A DNA stretch of 64,000 nucleotides from CAZCRE01 sp964501075 (GTDB lineage: Archaea > Thermoproteota > Bathyarchaeia > Bathyarchaeales > Bathycorpusculaceae), in the NCBI GenBank assembly GCA_964501075.1, contig CAZCRE010000001.1:20610-84609 (forward strand). Direction: 5' to 3'. The translations under genes and the position numbers were made by a program. This document shows, one piece after another, positions 24,863 to 32,235 of this stretch. Within the stretch, counting starts at the first letter, position 1, and every line of letters begins with the position of its first letter. The notes under the pieces were generated by a model. The model was given only the letters and a program-made list of their open reading frames with translations, had not been told where the DNA came from and did no database searches.

Positions 24863-26194
24863 TTGGATATTCTGCAAGAAGCATTGACGATGCTTGAACG
24901 GCACTCACTGTGTGACCATTGTCTAGGAAGGCAATTTGCCCTGCTTGGTCACGGAATTGAGAATGACACTAGAGGAAATGCCATAAAAATGGTTCTGACG
25001 CTAAGAGCTCACGCCGCACTCTCAAAAGATACCGAAGCAGTTAGAACTCTCAAAGTCTTGGCGACCAACGGGTTCTCGGAAATAGCACGAGAATTACTGA
25101 GAAAAGCCAAGAAACGTGTTCGAGTAGATTTCACTCAGAGGATATGCTTCCTTTGCGAAGGTAAACTTGAAGCCACTGAGAGCTTCGCCCAGAAAGCCGT
25201 CAACAGTCTCGCTCCATATGAGTATCACAATTTCTTAGTCGGGACGGAACTGCCCAAGAAAGTTGAGGAGCGTGAAGACGAGTTCAAATCAGAGTTCGGA
25301 GTAGCCTACGGCGAAAACATGCGCAATGAATTTGGACGATTGATAGGGAAAAAGGTCGCCGAATTGATTGGAAAGCCTGTTGACTTTCTAAGACCTGAAA
25401 TAGTTGTGCTCGTAAACCCATACGCTGACATAGTAAGCCTTCAAATCAATCCACTGTTTATTGCTGGAAGATACAAGAAGCTGGTCAGGGGCATTCCACA
25501 GTCAAAGTGGTTCTGTTCCAATTGCCGCGGAAGAGGCTGTGAGAAATGTAACTGGACTGGAAAAATGTATCCGGAATCGGTGGAGGAAATCATCGCAAAG
25601 CCCTTCCTAGAAGTCACATACGGTATGAAATCATCGTTTCACGCCTCTGGAAGAGAGGACATTGATGCTCGAATGCTCGGCACGGGCAGACCCTTTGTAC
25701 TTGAAATCACCAAACCCCAAAAAAGGTTTGTAGATCTTGAAAAACTTGAAAGGGCTACCAACAATTTTGGTAAGGGAAAGGTCCAAATTTCAAGCTTGCA
25801 TTTTGCAGACAAAGACGTCGTAAGACGACTGAAAAAAGGAGAAGCTACCCAGAAAGAATATCGTGTGCTGATAGAGTTTGAAAACACGATTAAAGATAAG
25901 GACATGCGGTTACTTGAGAAGAAGCTAAAGAATACGTTGATCGCTCAGAAAACGCCCGTTCGTGTGGTTCACAGACGTGCGGACTTGACGCGAGAAAAGT
26001 ACATATACGACGTGAATGTAAAGAAATTGTCACCTAGAGAAGCTGAGATGAAAATACGTTGCCAAGGAGGACTTTATGTTAAGGAGTTGGTTACGGGAGA
26101 TGGCGGAAGAACGACACCCAGCATCTCAGAGATTCTCAAAAACAAAGCGAAGCCTATGAAGCTTGATGTTTTGAGAGTTATTATGGAAGACTAA
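24863..26194 (+). CDS. pus10: tRNA pseudouridine synthase Pus10
   Basis: Archaeal Pus10 makes pseudouridine 54/55 in tRNA. The 443-residue protein has an N-terminal zinc-binding THUMP-containing part (CDHCLGRQF ... CFLCEG), a second Cys set (CSNCRGRGCEKCNWTG) and the catalytic core ASGREDIDARMLGTGRPF with the nucleophilic Asp. It starts at TTG 24863, which is 8 nt after GGGG. A nearby ATG at 24859 is out of frame and closes quickly. It is part of the conserved archaeal Pus10-L21e-Rpo4 run. Confidence 0.93.
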   Translation: MDILQEALTMLERHSLCDHCLGRQFALLGHGIENDTRGNAIKMVLTLRAHAALSKDTEAVRTLKVLATNGFSEIARELLRKAKKRVRVDFTQRICFLCEGKLEATESFAQKAVNSLAPYEYHNFLVGTELPKKVEEREDEFKSEFGVAYGENMRNEFGRLIGKKVAELIGKPVDFLRPEIVVLVNPYADIVSLQINPLFIAGRYKKLVRGIPQSKWFCSNCRGRGCEKCNWTGKMYPESVEEIIAKPFLEVTYGMKSSFHASGREDIDARMLGTGRPFVLEITKPQKRFVDLEKLERATNNFGKGKVQISSLHFADKDVVRRLKKGEATQKEYRVLIEFENTIKDKDMRLLEKKLKNTLIAQKTPVRVVHRRADLTREKYIYDVNVKKLSPREAEMKIRCQGGLYVKELVTGDGGRTTPSISEILKNKAKPMKLDVLRVIMED

Positions 26195-26206
26195 AGAGGT
26201 GGAAAA

Positions 26207-26503
26207 ATGAAAGGATCAAAAGGTTATCGATCAGGCACACGGCACTTGCTAAAAAAGGGACCGAGAACGCATGGAAAACTCAGTCTGAGCAAACTGCTAC
26301 AGGAATACCAGCCTGGAAACCATGTAATTGTGAGGATAGACTCAAGCATCCAAAAAGGAATGCCACATAGACGCTTTCACGGCAAGACCGGCACAATAAT
26401 CCAAAAACGTGGACGAAGCTACGTCGTAAGTGTGCCTCAAGGAGATGCAGTCAAGGAAATCGTTGTCAGGCCTGAACATTTGGAACCAGTCAGAAGTGAT
26501 TAG
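26207..26503 (+). CDS. rpl21e: Ribosomal protein eL21 (L21e)
   Basis: This 98-residue basic large-subunit protein has SKGYRSGTRHLLKKGPR, VIVRIDSSIQKGMPHRRFHGKTGTI and the C-terminal EIVVRPEHLEPV. It starts 12 bp after Pus10 with GAGGTG as a Shine-Dalgarno. The Rpo4 gene begins 1 bp after its stop. Confidence 0.96.
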   Translation: MKGSKGYRSGTRHLLKKGPRTHGKLSLSKLLQEYQPGNHVIVRIDSSIQKGMPHRRFHGKTGTIIQKRGRSYVVSVPQGDAVKEIVVRPEHLEPVRSD

Positions 26504-26504
26504 A

Positions 26505-26843
26505 ATGTCAAAAGAAACTGCAACAGAAAGGAAACTTACGCTTCCAAATGTAAAAAAGACACTTGATTCTATAGGCGAAGAAAATCTTGATCAGTTGCAG
26601 CGCCGCACATTAGACTATGTAGCCAAATTTGCCAAAGTCGACGCTGATGCAGCTGACAAAATCGTGGTGAAACTTGTAAATGAATTTGGGCTAGACGAAA
26701 ACGAAGCTGTCCAAGTCGTCAACTGTATGCCAAGAACTGTTGATGAGTTGCGTGTTTTCCTTGCTGGTGGCCGCAAAATTATTGATGTGTCAACATTGAA
26801 AGCAATCATAGGCCTTTTGGATGAACATAGAAAACTGAAGTAG
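26505..26843 (+). CDS. rpo4: RNA polymerase subunit Rpo4 (RpoF)
   Basis: Rpo4 forms the RNA polymerase stalk with Rpo7. The 112-residue helical protein has LTLPNVKKTLDSI and the HRDC-like C-terminal half (NEFGLDENEAVQVVNCMPRTVDELRVFL). ATG 26505 follows the L21e stop by one base; longer versions would overlap L21e. The order L21e-Rpo4-DUF655-KsgA is conserved in archaea. Confidence 0.92.
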   Translation: MSKETATERKLTLPNVKKTLDSIGEENLDQLQRRTLDYVAKFAKVDADAADKIVVKLVNEFGLDENEAVQVVNCMPRTVDELRVFLAGGRKIIDVSTLKAIIGLLDEHRKLK

Positions 26844-26901
26844 CCCTTCCCAGACTTAACAACTATTTTTTAAGCAATAAGAACGTAAGATAAGGGTGAA
26901 C

Positions 26902-27477
26902 ATGACTATGATGGAGAAGCGTTACGAAGAGTACGCTTACATTCTAGATTTCCTACCACATGGCCGACCGGGACTTCGCCCTCAGGGAAAGGCGGGATAC
27001 AGAGCTGGGGCTCTGGTTCAGTTGGTAGGGGAAGAATTCTTCACACTTCTCGAAGCACTAGTCAAAGACGGCGTAACGCTCAAACCTCATGACCGCGTCT
27101 ACGTGGGAAAAGAATCACGTGAAGAAATCACCTACATAATCGGACGAATAGGATATGAGGAGCTAACTGCCGCAGCCAAGATGGAGCTTCCAACAGTGAT
27201 CAATAGAATTGTGCTAAGTCGTGAAAGATGGTTCGTGGACTTTTTCAACAATTCAAGAGCCGTGACGCCGCGAATGCATGCACTAGAGCTGATTCCTGGC
27301 ATTGGAAAAAAGTACATGTGGCAGGTCATAAATGAACGTGAAAGAAAACCATTCGAGAATTATGGCGATCTGCAAAAGCGCACTGAACTGCCTAGCCCGG
27401 TCAAACTAATAACCAAAAGAGTCTTGGAGGAACTGGCTGGCGACAGCAAGTATCGGCTATTTACGAGAGTTCAATAG
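26902..27477 (+). CDS. DUF655 family protein with helix-hairpin-helix
   Basis: The roughly 191-residue protein has YAYILDFLPHGRPG, a small beta domain (DRVYVGKESREEITYIIGRI) and a C-terminal HhH-like stretch (ALELIPGIGKKYMWQVINERERKPFENYGDLQKRT) suited to nucleic acid binding. The family has no established function. Starts at GTG 26896, ATG 26902 and ATG 26908 are all possible. It lies 1 bp before KsgA, so an RNA-linked role is a reasonable guess. Confidence 0.88.
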   Translation: MTMMEKRYEEYAYILDFLPHGRPGLRPQGKAGYRAGALVQLVGEEFFTLLEALVKDGVTLKPHDRVYVGKESREEITYIIGRIGYEELTAAAKMELPTVINRIVLSRERWFVDFFNNSRAVTPRMHALELIPGIGKKYMWQVINERERKPFENYGDLQKRTELPSPVKLITKRVLEELAGDSKYRLFTRVQ

Positions 27478-27478
27478 C

Positions 27479-28321
27479 GTGACCGATATTTCACGAAGTG
27501 ACTTGAGCCTTCTGGCAAAAACGAAGTTTCTGCTTCGAGCAAATCGGATTCTTCCGAACAGGCTTCTAGGACAGAACTTCATGATCGAACCTTCAATATT
27601 CCAAACAATGAGCGACTATGCTTCGTTAGACAAGAAAGATGTCGTTGTCGACATTGGCGCAGGCTTGGGTTTTCTGACGCGTTCCCTTGCGAGTAAATGT
27701 AGAAGCGTCGTGGCTGTAGAGATAGATGATAAGCTAGTGAAGATCTTGCACGAAGAGCTTAGAGGCACGTCTAATGTCAGAATAGTTCATGGCAATGTGC
27801 TCAAAATACAAGTTCCGAAGTTCAACAAGGTCGTTTCCGTTCCACCTTATGGGGTCTCTTCGCAATTACTCTTATGGCTTTTAAGCAAGGATTTTGATAG
27901 TGCGGTGCTAGTTTTTCAAAAAGAGTTTGCAGATCGCCTTGTAGCTTCTGTTGGAAGCGAGAATTATGGATGGTTGACGGTTCTTGTCTACTATTATTCA
28001 AGGTGTGAACTTCTGGATGACATTCCAAAAGCGAAGTTTTATCCCCAGCCAAAAGTGGATTCTATCATAATTCGCCTAAGTCCAAAACAGCCGCCACCGT
28101 TCTCATTGAAAAATACCTCATTGTTTACCAAGCTTACTCAATCAGTCTTCACTCAACGTAATAGAAAGATCAGAAACGCTATCTTACCATTCCTCAAAGG
28201 AATACTTGCTAAGAACTCTGAGGAAGCCATGGCTTGTGTTGCGAGAATCCCTTTCAGCGACAAGCGAGTGAGAGAGTTGCAGCCTGAGGACTTCGGAGCC
28301 TTGGCAAATGTCCTCACATAG
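27479..28321 (+). CDS. ksgA: rRNA adenine dimethyltransferase KsgA/Dim1
   Basis: The enzyme dimethylates two adjacent adenines near the 3' end of 16S rRNA. The 280-residue protein has LGQNFMIEPSI, the SAM loop VVDIGAGLGFLTRSLASK, acidic VAVEID and FTQRNRKIRNAI. Catalytic motif IV reads SVPPYGVSS instead of the more usual N(L/P)PY, a substitution worth noting. The start GTG 27479 is one base after the DUF655 stop. The gene overlaps the next methyltransferase gene by 14 bp. Confidence 0.92.
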   Translation: MTDISRSDLSLLAKTKFLLRANRILPNRLLGQNFMIEPSIFQTMSDYASLDKKDVVVDIGAGLGFLTRSLASKCRSVVAVEIDDKLVKILHEELRGTSNVRIVHGNVLKIQVPKFNKVVSVPPYGVSSQLLLWLLSKDFDSAVLVFQKEFADRLVASVGSENYGWLTVLVYYYSRCELLDDIPKAKFYPQPKVDSIIIRLSPKQPPPFSLKNTSLFTKLTQSVFTQRNRKIRNAILPFLKGILAKNSEEAMACVARIPFSDKRVRELQPEDFGALANVLT

Positions 28322-28931
28322 TAAGAAAATCTTCTTTGCCGATTACGTGTTTGATGTTGGAACGAAAGTCTATGAACCTGCAGAGGATTCGTTCTTCTTT
28401 GCTGAAAACATGAGGGTCAAACGCGATGAATATGTCCTTGATATGGGCACAGGGTGCGGCATTCTGAGCATTGTCGCTGCAGAGAAAGCGTCGAGAGTTG
28501 TCGCCATTGACATAAATCCATATGCTATCCGTTACGCAAAAGAGAATGCGGAAGTCAACTGTGTTAGAGACAAGTTGTCTTTTATACAGGGAGATCTTTT
28601 CACACCGTTAAGATCAGGGGAGCATTTTGACTTGATTATTTTCAATGCTCCTTACTTGCCGGAAGAGCCGTTTGAGAATAGCTCTTGGCTTGAACGCGCT
28701 TGGAACGGCGGGAAGACTGGAAGACAAGTTATCGATCGCTTCGTTCTTAATACATCTGAACATTTGAAAGAAGCTGGGCGAGTTCTCTTAATGCTATCAA
28801 CTGTCACTGGCATCAATGCGACATTGCTGAAGTTCAGAGAGGGTGGGTTTAACGCAAAAGTTGCTGCCAAACTTGAATTGCCCTTTTTTGAAACTCTAGC
28901 GCTGTTGGAAGCAAAGCATTGCCGATCTTGA
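28308..28931 (+). CDS. HemK/Mtq2-like class I methyltransferase
   Basis: The 207-residue protein contains VYEPAEDSFFFAENM, the SAM loop VLDMGTGCGILSIVAAE, VAIDINPYAIRYA and motif IV NAPYLPEE. This is the archaeal/eukaryotic HEMK2-type pattern, in which such enzymes methylate the Gln of release factor 1. It overlaps ksgA by 14 bp. The NAPY variant is common in small archaeal members, as far as I know. No Trm112 partner gene is visible here. Confidence 0.85.
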   Translation: MSSHSKKIFFADYVFDVGTKVYEPAEDSFFFAENMRVKRDEYVLDMGTGCGILSIVAAEKASRVVAIDINPYAIRYAKENAEVNCVRDKLSFIQGDLFTPLRSGEHFDLIIFNAPYLPEEPFENSSWLERAWNGGKTGRQVIDRFVLNTSEHLKEAGRVLLMLSTVTGINATLLKFREGGFNAKVAAKLELPFFETLALLEAKHCRS

Positions 28932-28942
28932 GTCCCATGTCG

Positions 28943-29539
28943 TCAAAGAACTTTTCGCAGTCTTATTTCATCTCTTATAGGTAATCCACTTATGCCACTC
29001 AAGATCTTACCATGCTTTTCTGCTATGACGTTTGGTTTCACTTCATAAATCTGGAACCCGGTCGCTTGATAAAACGCTAGCGCTGGTAAGTCATCATTTG
29101 AGGTTGAAACCCGCAGTGTCTTCTTGCCCGTTTTTTTAGCTTCTGCTTCAACTTTTCGGATTAGACTTTTTCCAATTCCGGAGCCTTGATATTTAGGTTT
29201 CACTACCATTGCTACAATAATTAGAGCATCCTTGTCTTCTGCGAAAGATATGAATCCAACAATTCCGTCATCTACTTTTGCGATATGTGCCGGTAGTTCA
29301 GCAACATCAAATGTTCTGTCAAATGTCAATTGCTCAGTCTCTCCCCAGAACTGCTTGGCTGATCTCCGAATAATGGTTTTTTCAGTTTCCGATTTCGCCC
29401 TACAGATAGTGTAATCTATCTTCCTTTTCGCAATGCATGATGGACAATTAGTCCGCAATCGCGTATGTTCGCTGCATACTGTTCTTCCGCAAACACTGCA
29501 TTTGTAGACTCCTTGTTTCTTGCAAAGCTTACAGCGCAT
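28943..29539 (-). CDS. GNAT acetyltransferase with N-terminal zinc finger
   Basis: In this 198-residue fusion, residues 1-38 hold a compact Cys/His cluster (CKLCKKQGVYKCSVCGRTVC ... H ... CPSC) that looks like a cross-brace zinc finger. The remainder is a GNAT domain with motif A VVKPKYQGSGIGKSLIRKVEAEA and ALAFYQATGFQIYEV. The zinc part may select a protein or RNA target. The substrate is unknown. It is convergent with the HemK-like gene. Confidence 0.82.
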   Translation of the reverse strand: MRCKLCKKQGVYKCSVCGRTVCSEHTRLRTNCPSCIAKRKIDYTICRAKSETEKTIIRRSAKQFWGETEQLTFDRTFDVAELPAHIAKVDDGIVGFISFAEDKDALIIVAMVVKPKYQGSGIGKSLIRKVEAEAKKTGKKTLRVSTSNDDLPALAFYQATGFQIYEVKPNVIAEKHGKILSGISGLPIRDEIRLRKVL

Positions 29540-29575
29540 GATGCTTCCCTTCTTTCCATTGTTCTTTCTGAAAAA

Positions 29576-29584
29576 GTATATAAC
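29576..29584 (+). promoter_or_regulatory. TATA box for the dCTP deaminase-like gene
   Basis: GTATATAAC is a strong box A match, 45 bp before ATG 29629 and in the divergent gap from the zinc-finger GNAT gene. Confidence 0.5.
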
Positions 29585-29628
29585 GTGAAAGGTTCAGTAA
29601 TGCTAGAAAAGCGATAGGGGTCTCAACT

Positions 29629-30150
29629 ATGTGTGTCTTGGGCAAGGACAAACTCAAACAATTAATTGAAAACTACAAATCAATATATCCGTACGACTAC
29701 AACTTGCTGGACGGAGACGGCTACATTCTAACGGTCAAAGAAGAAACAACACTGCATTATCTTGAGCATAAAAACCTAATAACTCACGAGATTGTTTTCA
29801 TCCCGCCCGACATGGTCGCACATTTAACTGCCAAAAGTAAGTACGGGCGAATGGGGCTATCTTTCTTGAACGCGGCCAAAGTCCACAGCGGATTTACTGG
29901 CAGACTTGCCCTTGAACTTGTAAACTTGAGTAATGACCGTTGCCCGATCACAATCAAGCATGGAGACCCGTTCATGCATATCGAGTTTGTGACAAGAGAA
30001 GGCGGACCGTCCCCTTACAGTGGAGAGTACCAGTTCCAATACTTGACGGATGAAGAACTGCAAATGTACATTCCAATCATGAAGAAAGTCTTCTCGAACT
30101 ACGATGAACTGGCAAAGACATGGTTTAGAAATAAAAGACTGCAACCGTGA
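29629..30150 (+). CDS. dCTP deaminase/dUTPase family protein
   Basis: The 173-residue protein has the trimeric dUTPase-like fold markers TAKSKYGRMGLSF, KVHSGFTGRLALELVN (with the Glu expected to activate water), ITIKHGDPFMHIEF and the substrate-closing YSGEYQFQ. It should deaminate dCTP and/or hydrolyse dUTP, limiting uracil in DNA. Deaminase-only versus bifunctional activity cannot be told from sequence. It is convergent with the TRM11-like gene, 5 bp apart. Confidence 0.83.
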   Translation: MCVLGKDKLKQLIENYKSIYPYDYNLLDGDGYILTVKEETTLHYLEHKNLITHEIVFIPPDMVAHLTAKSKYGRMGLSFLNAAKVHSGFTGRLALELVNLSNDRCPITIKHGDPFMHIEFVTREGGPSPYSGEYQFQYLTDEELQMYIPIMKKVFSNYDELAKTWFRNKRLQP

Positions 30151-30155
30151 ATAGC

Positions 30156-31478
30156 TCATTTTTGAAGAATGTGAATTTTCCTGCCGATCTTATGTCTTTT
30201 CTCGATATCAACAAAACACGACATCCCAATCAAGCTTCCAGCTAACCGATTTCCTTCGGCAAAAAAGTCCTTCTTAAAGGGAGAAACTGTCTTGAAGCCT
30301 AGACATCTAGCTCTTTCCTCAATGTTCAAAGTAATGAATTCTCCGCTGCGTGTCCTAATGTAAGGTGCCACAAAAACCAGTCTACCTCCACGCTTCAAAA
30401 CCTTGTACGATTCCTCTAGAAAATCAAAATATAATGGCTTCAATTCATCGACTATCCCACTCGCGTGACTTACAGTCGGAACATGGCGTAAGGCCGGTCC
30501 CAAATCAGGTTCAGTTGCGACGCAATCAACTGTCTCCTTACCTATTTGTTTCGTCAAGTTGCGCGAATCCCCAAACATGACTGTGTATTTTGCGTTTGCT
30601 AGGTTATACTCACTTTTTAGCCAATCAAGATTTCTGCGGGAGGCCTCGACACACCACGGATTCATATCGATCCCTATTGTCTGTGCTTTCGCCAGAACAG
30701 CTTCTTGTAAAATCGTCCCTACCCCACAAAAAGAATCCAATAAGACTTTGCCGGGGGAACATGAAGAGAGATTTACCATTATTTTAGCCAATCTTGGAGG
30801 TATTGAGAAGATCTTGCGTTGAATAGGTCTATCAATGTCCCTCTTTTGAAATTCGAAGGGATTGTGCACAGCGATGGTGTTTGCGACTACGGTTTGTTCC
30901 TCGCCTATGCAGCATAATATCTCTGCACTCTTTTCAACCAAGCCTTTCTTCAATACCTCTACATGAGTCAGTTGCGGTAGTTTCCTGTTTTTAGGGAAAC
31001 CCATGAATCTAGCTCTTATGCCGTGAGCCGCAAAATCCTTCTTGAAATGACTTCCTAAGAATCTTTGGGTTCTCTTGGAAATTCGGTGGAAAACCGGATT
31101 CTCAAAGTACAGGCTGACTCCGAATACACAGTTTCCCGCTGTCTTGAAAATTTTCTGGAAGACTAGATCTGAGGAGAGTTTTGATTCAATCTCTATCTGA
31201 GCTTCTTTCTTCATATGAATGAAAGCTTCAGCAACAATCCGTGAAGGAATAGATGTTATGACTCTGCCGATCTTCATAAATCCTCCAAGCTCATTAATAC
31301 AAGAACCTTCCAGAGATTCCTCTCCAGCGATAACAAAGTGAGACTTTGAAAGGTCTGTAATTCTGAAATTGTATTCTCTCGCTTCAAGGAATGATGAGAG
31401 CTCCGCTAGAGAAAGCTGCCAATTCTTTCCTGGAACAAATACGTAACTAGTTATTGTGGGGTTTGACATTTCGATCAT
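30156..31478 (-). CDS. TRM11/TrmG10-like tRNA guanine-N2 methyltransferase family protein
   Basis: The 440-residue protein has an N-terminal RNA-binding THUMP-like half (to about residue 185) and a C-terminal Rossmann methyltransferase with VLLDSFCGVGTILQEAVL, TIGIDMNPWCVEASRRNL and FVAPYIRTRSGE. Motif IV reads ATEPDLGP; the canonical amino-methyltransferase motif is DPPY, and TEPYLGP-like forms are what I expect in this archaeal branch. The Tyr-to-Asp change makes catalysis at G10 less certain. Confidence 0.8.
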   Translation of the reverse strand: MIEMSNPTITSYVFVPGKNWQLSLAELSSFLEAREYNFRITDLSKSHFVIAGEESLEGSCINELGGFMKIGRVITSIPSRIVAEAFIHMKKEAQIEIESKLSSDLVFQKIFKTAGNCVFGVSLYFENPVFHRISKRTQRFLGSHFKKDFAAHGIRARFMGFPKNRKLPQLTHVEVLKKGLVEKSAEILCCIGEEQTVVANTIAVHNPFEFQKRDIDRPIQRKIFSIPPRLAKIMVNLSSCSPGKVLLDSFCGVGTILQEAVLAKAQTIGIDMNPWCVEASRRNLDWLKSEYNLANAKYTVMFGDSRNLTKQIGKETVDCVATEPDLGPALRHVPTVSHASGIVDELKPLYFDFLEESYKVLKRGGRLVFVAPYIRTRSGEFITLNIEERARCLGFKTVSPFKKDFFAEGNRLAGSLIGMSCFVDIEKRHKIGRKIHILQK

Positions 31479-31506
31479 ACAGAACTACGCTTTGGCTGTC
31501 ATGTGA

Positions 31507-31683
31507 GTGGCAATTGCTAGTATTCTGGTCCGATATTTTAGCATTCCAGTAGATCAAGACAGTTGGTTCGCTTGGATTGTTGCACTAGGCAATTTGTTGA
31601 TTCTGAATATGTATTATCGAATCAAAAAGCAAATCAGTCATTCCGAAATTATGGTTAAGTTTGCTCCTAGAATGTTTAAATAG
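31507..31683 (+). CDS. Possible 58-residue small membrane protein
   Basis: An open frame runs from GTG 31507 (right after an in-frame TGA) to TAG 31683 in the 238-bp gap between the TRM11-like and L10e genes. It would encode a peptide with one hydrophobic stretch (SWFAWIVALGNLLILNMYY) followed by a basic tail. There is no clear Shine-Dalgarno site, and its end overlaps the L10e TATA box. It reads like protein but may be chance. Confidence 0.25.
   Translation: MAIASILVRYFSIPVDQDSWFAWIVALGNLLILNMYYRIKKQISHSEIMVKFAPRMFK
31674..31683 (+). promoter_or_regulatory. TATA-like box for ribosomal protein L10e
   Basis: GTTTAAATAG lies 33 bp before the preferred L10e start ATG 31717. With TFB/TBP spacing the transcript would begin near 31705, leaving room for little more than the AAGGGG site. 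Confidence 0.4.
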
Positions 31684-31716
31684 AACGGCATTGGTATGCT
31701 GAAGGGGAATTGTTGC

Positions 31717-32235
31717 ATGCACGCAAAGAATTACAGAGCTGTTAAAGGTCAATCATACACGAGAAAAGAGTTTGCAAAAGGTTTTCCAGCTTCTAAAATA
31801 ACGAAATTCACAATGGGCGACACCAAGTTACACTTTGAATATGAAGTTAAGCTTATTGCTTTAGAGCAAGCTCAGATTCGCCATGTCGCATTAGAAGCCG
31901 CCCGTATAGCAGCAAATCGTATTGTGATAGACAAACTTGTGAATAACTATCGTTTGGATGTTCTGCCTTTCCCACATGTAATTCTCAGGGAGAACAAGAT
32001 GATATTCGGTGCTCATGCGGACCGTCTTCAACAAGGCATGCGTGGTTCGTTTGGGAAACCTGTTGGAACAGCAGCTCGCGTGAAGCCAAATCAAACGATA
32101 ATAACAATTCACGTGAATAAGGAAGGCGTTGAAACAGCAAAAGAAGCTCTGAAACGAGGATCTGCCAAACTTCCGATTCCCTGCAGGGTCACCATCGATA
32201 AACTGCAAAAGGAAGAGGCGAATTTAGTTGGCTGA
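31717..32235 (+). CDS. rpl10e: Ribosomal protein uL16 (L10e)
   Basis: The 172-residue large-subunit protein begins MHAKNYRAVKGQSYTRKEF, with KITKFTMGD, DVLPFPHVILRENKM and the tRNA-facing loop DRLQQGMRGSFGKPVGTAAR. ATG 31717 is chosen over 31696 because AAGGGG at 31702-31707 is 9 nt away and the family normally starts here. Its stop overlaps the TTG start region of PEP synthase. Confidence 0.95.
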   Translation: MHAKNYRAVKGQSYTRKEFAKGFPASKITKFTMGDTKLHFEYEVKLIALEQAQIRHVALEAARIAANRIVIDKLVNNYRLDVLPFPHVILRENKMIFGAHADRLQQGMRGSFGKPVGTAARVKPNQTIITIHVNKEGVETAKEALKRGSAKLPIPCRVTIDKLQKEEANLVG

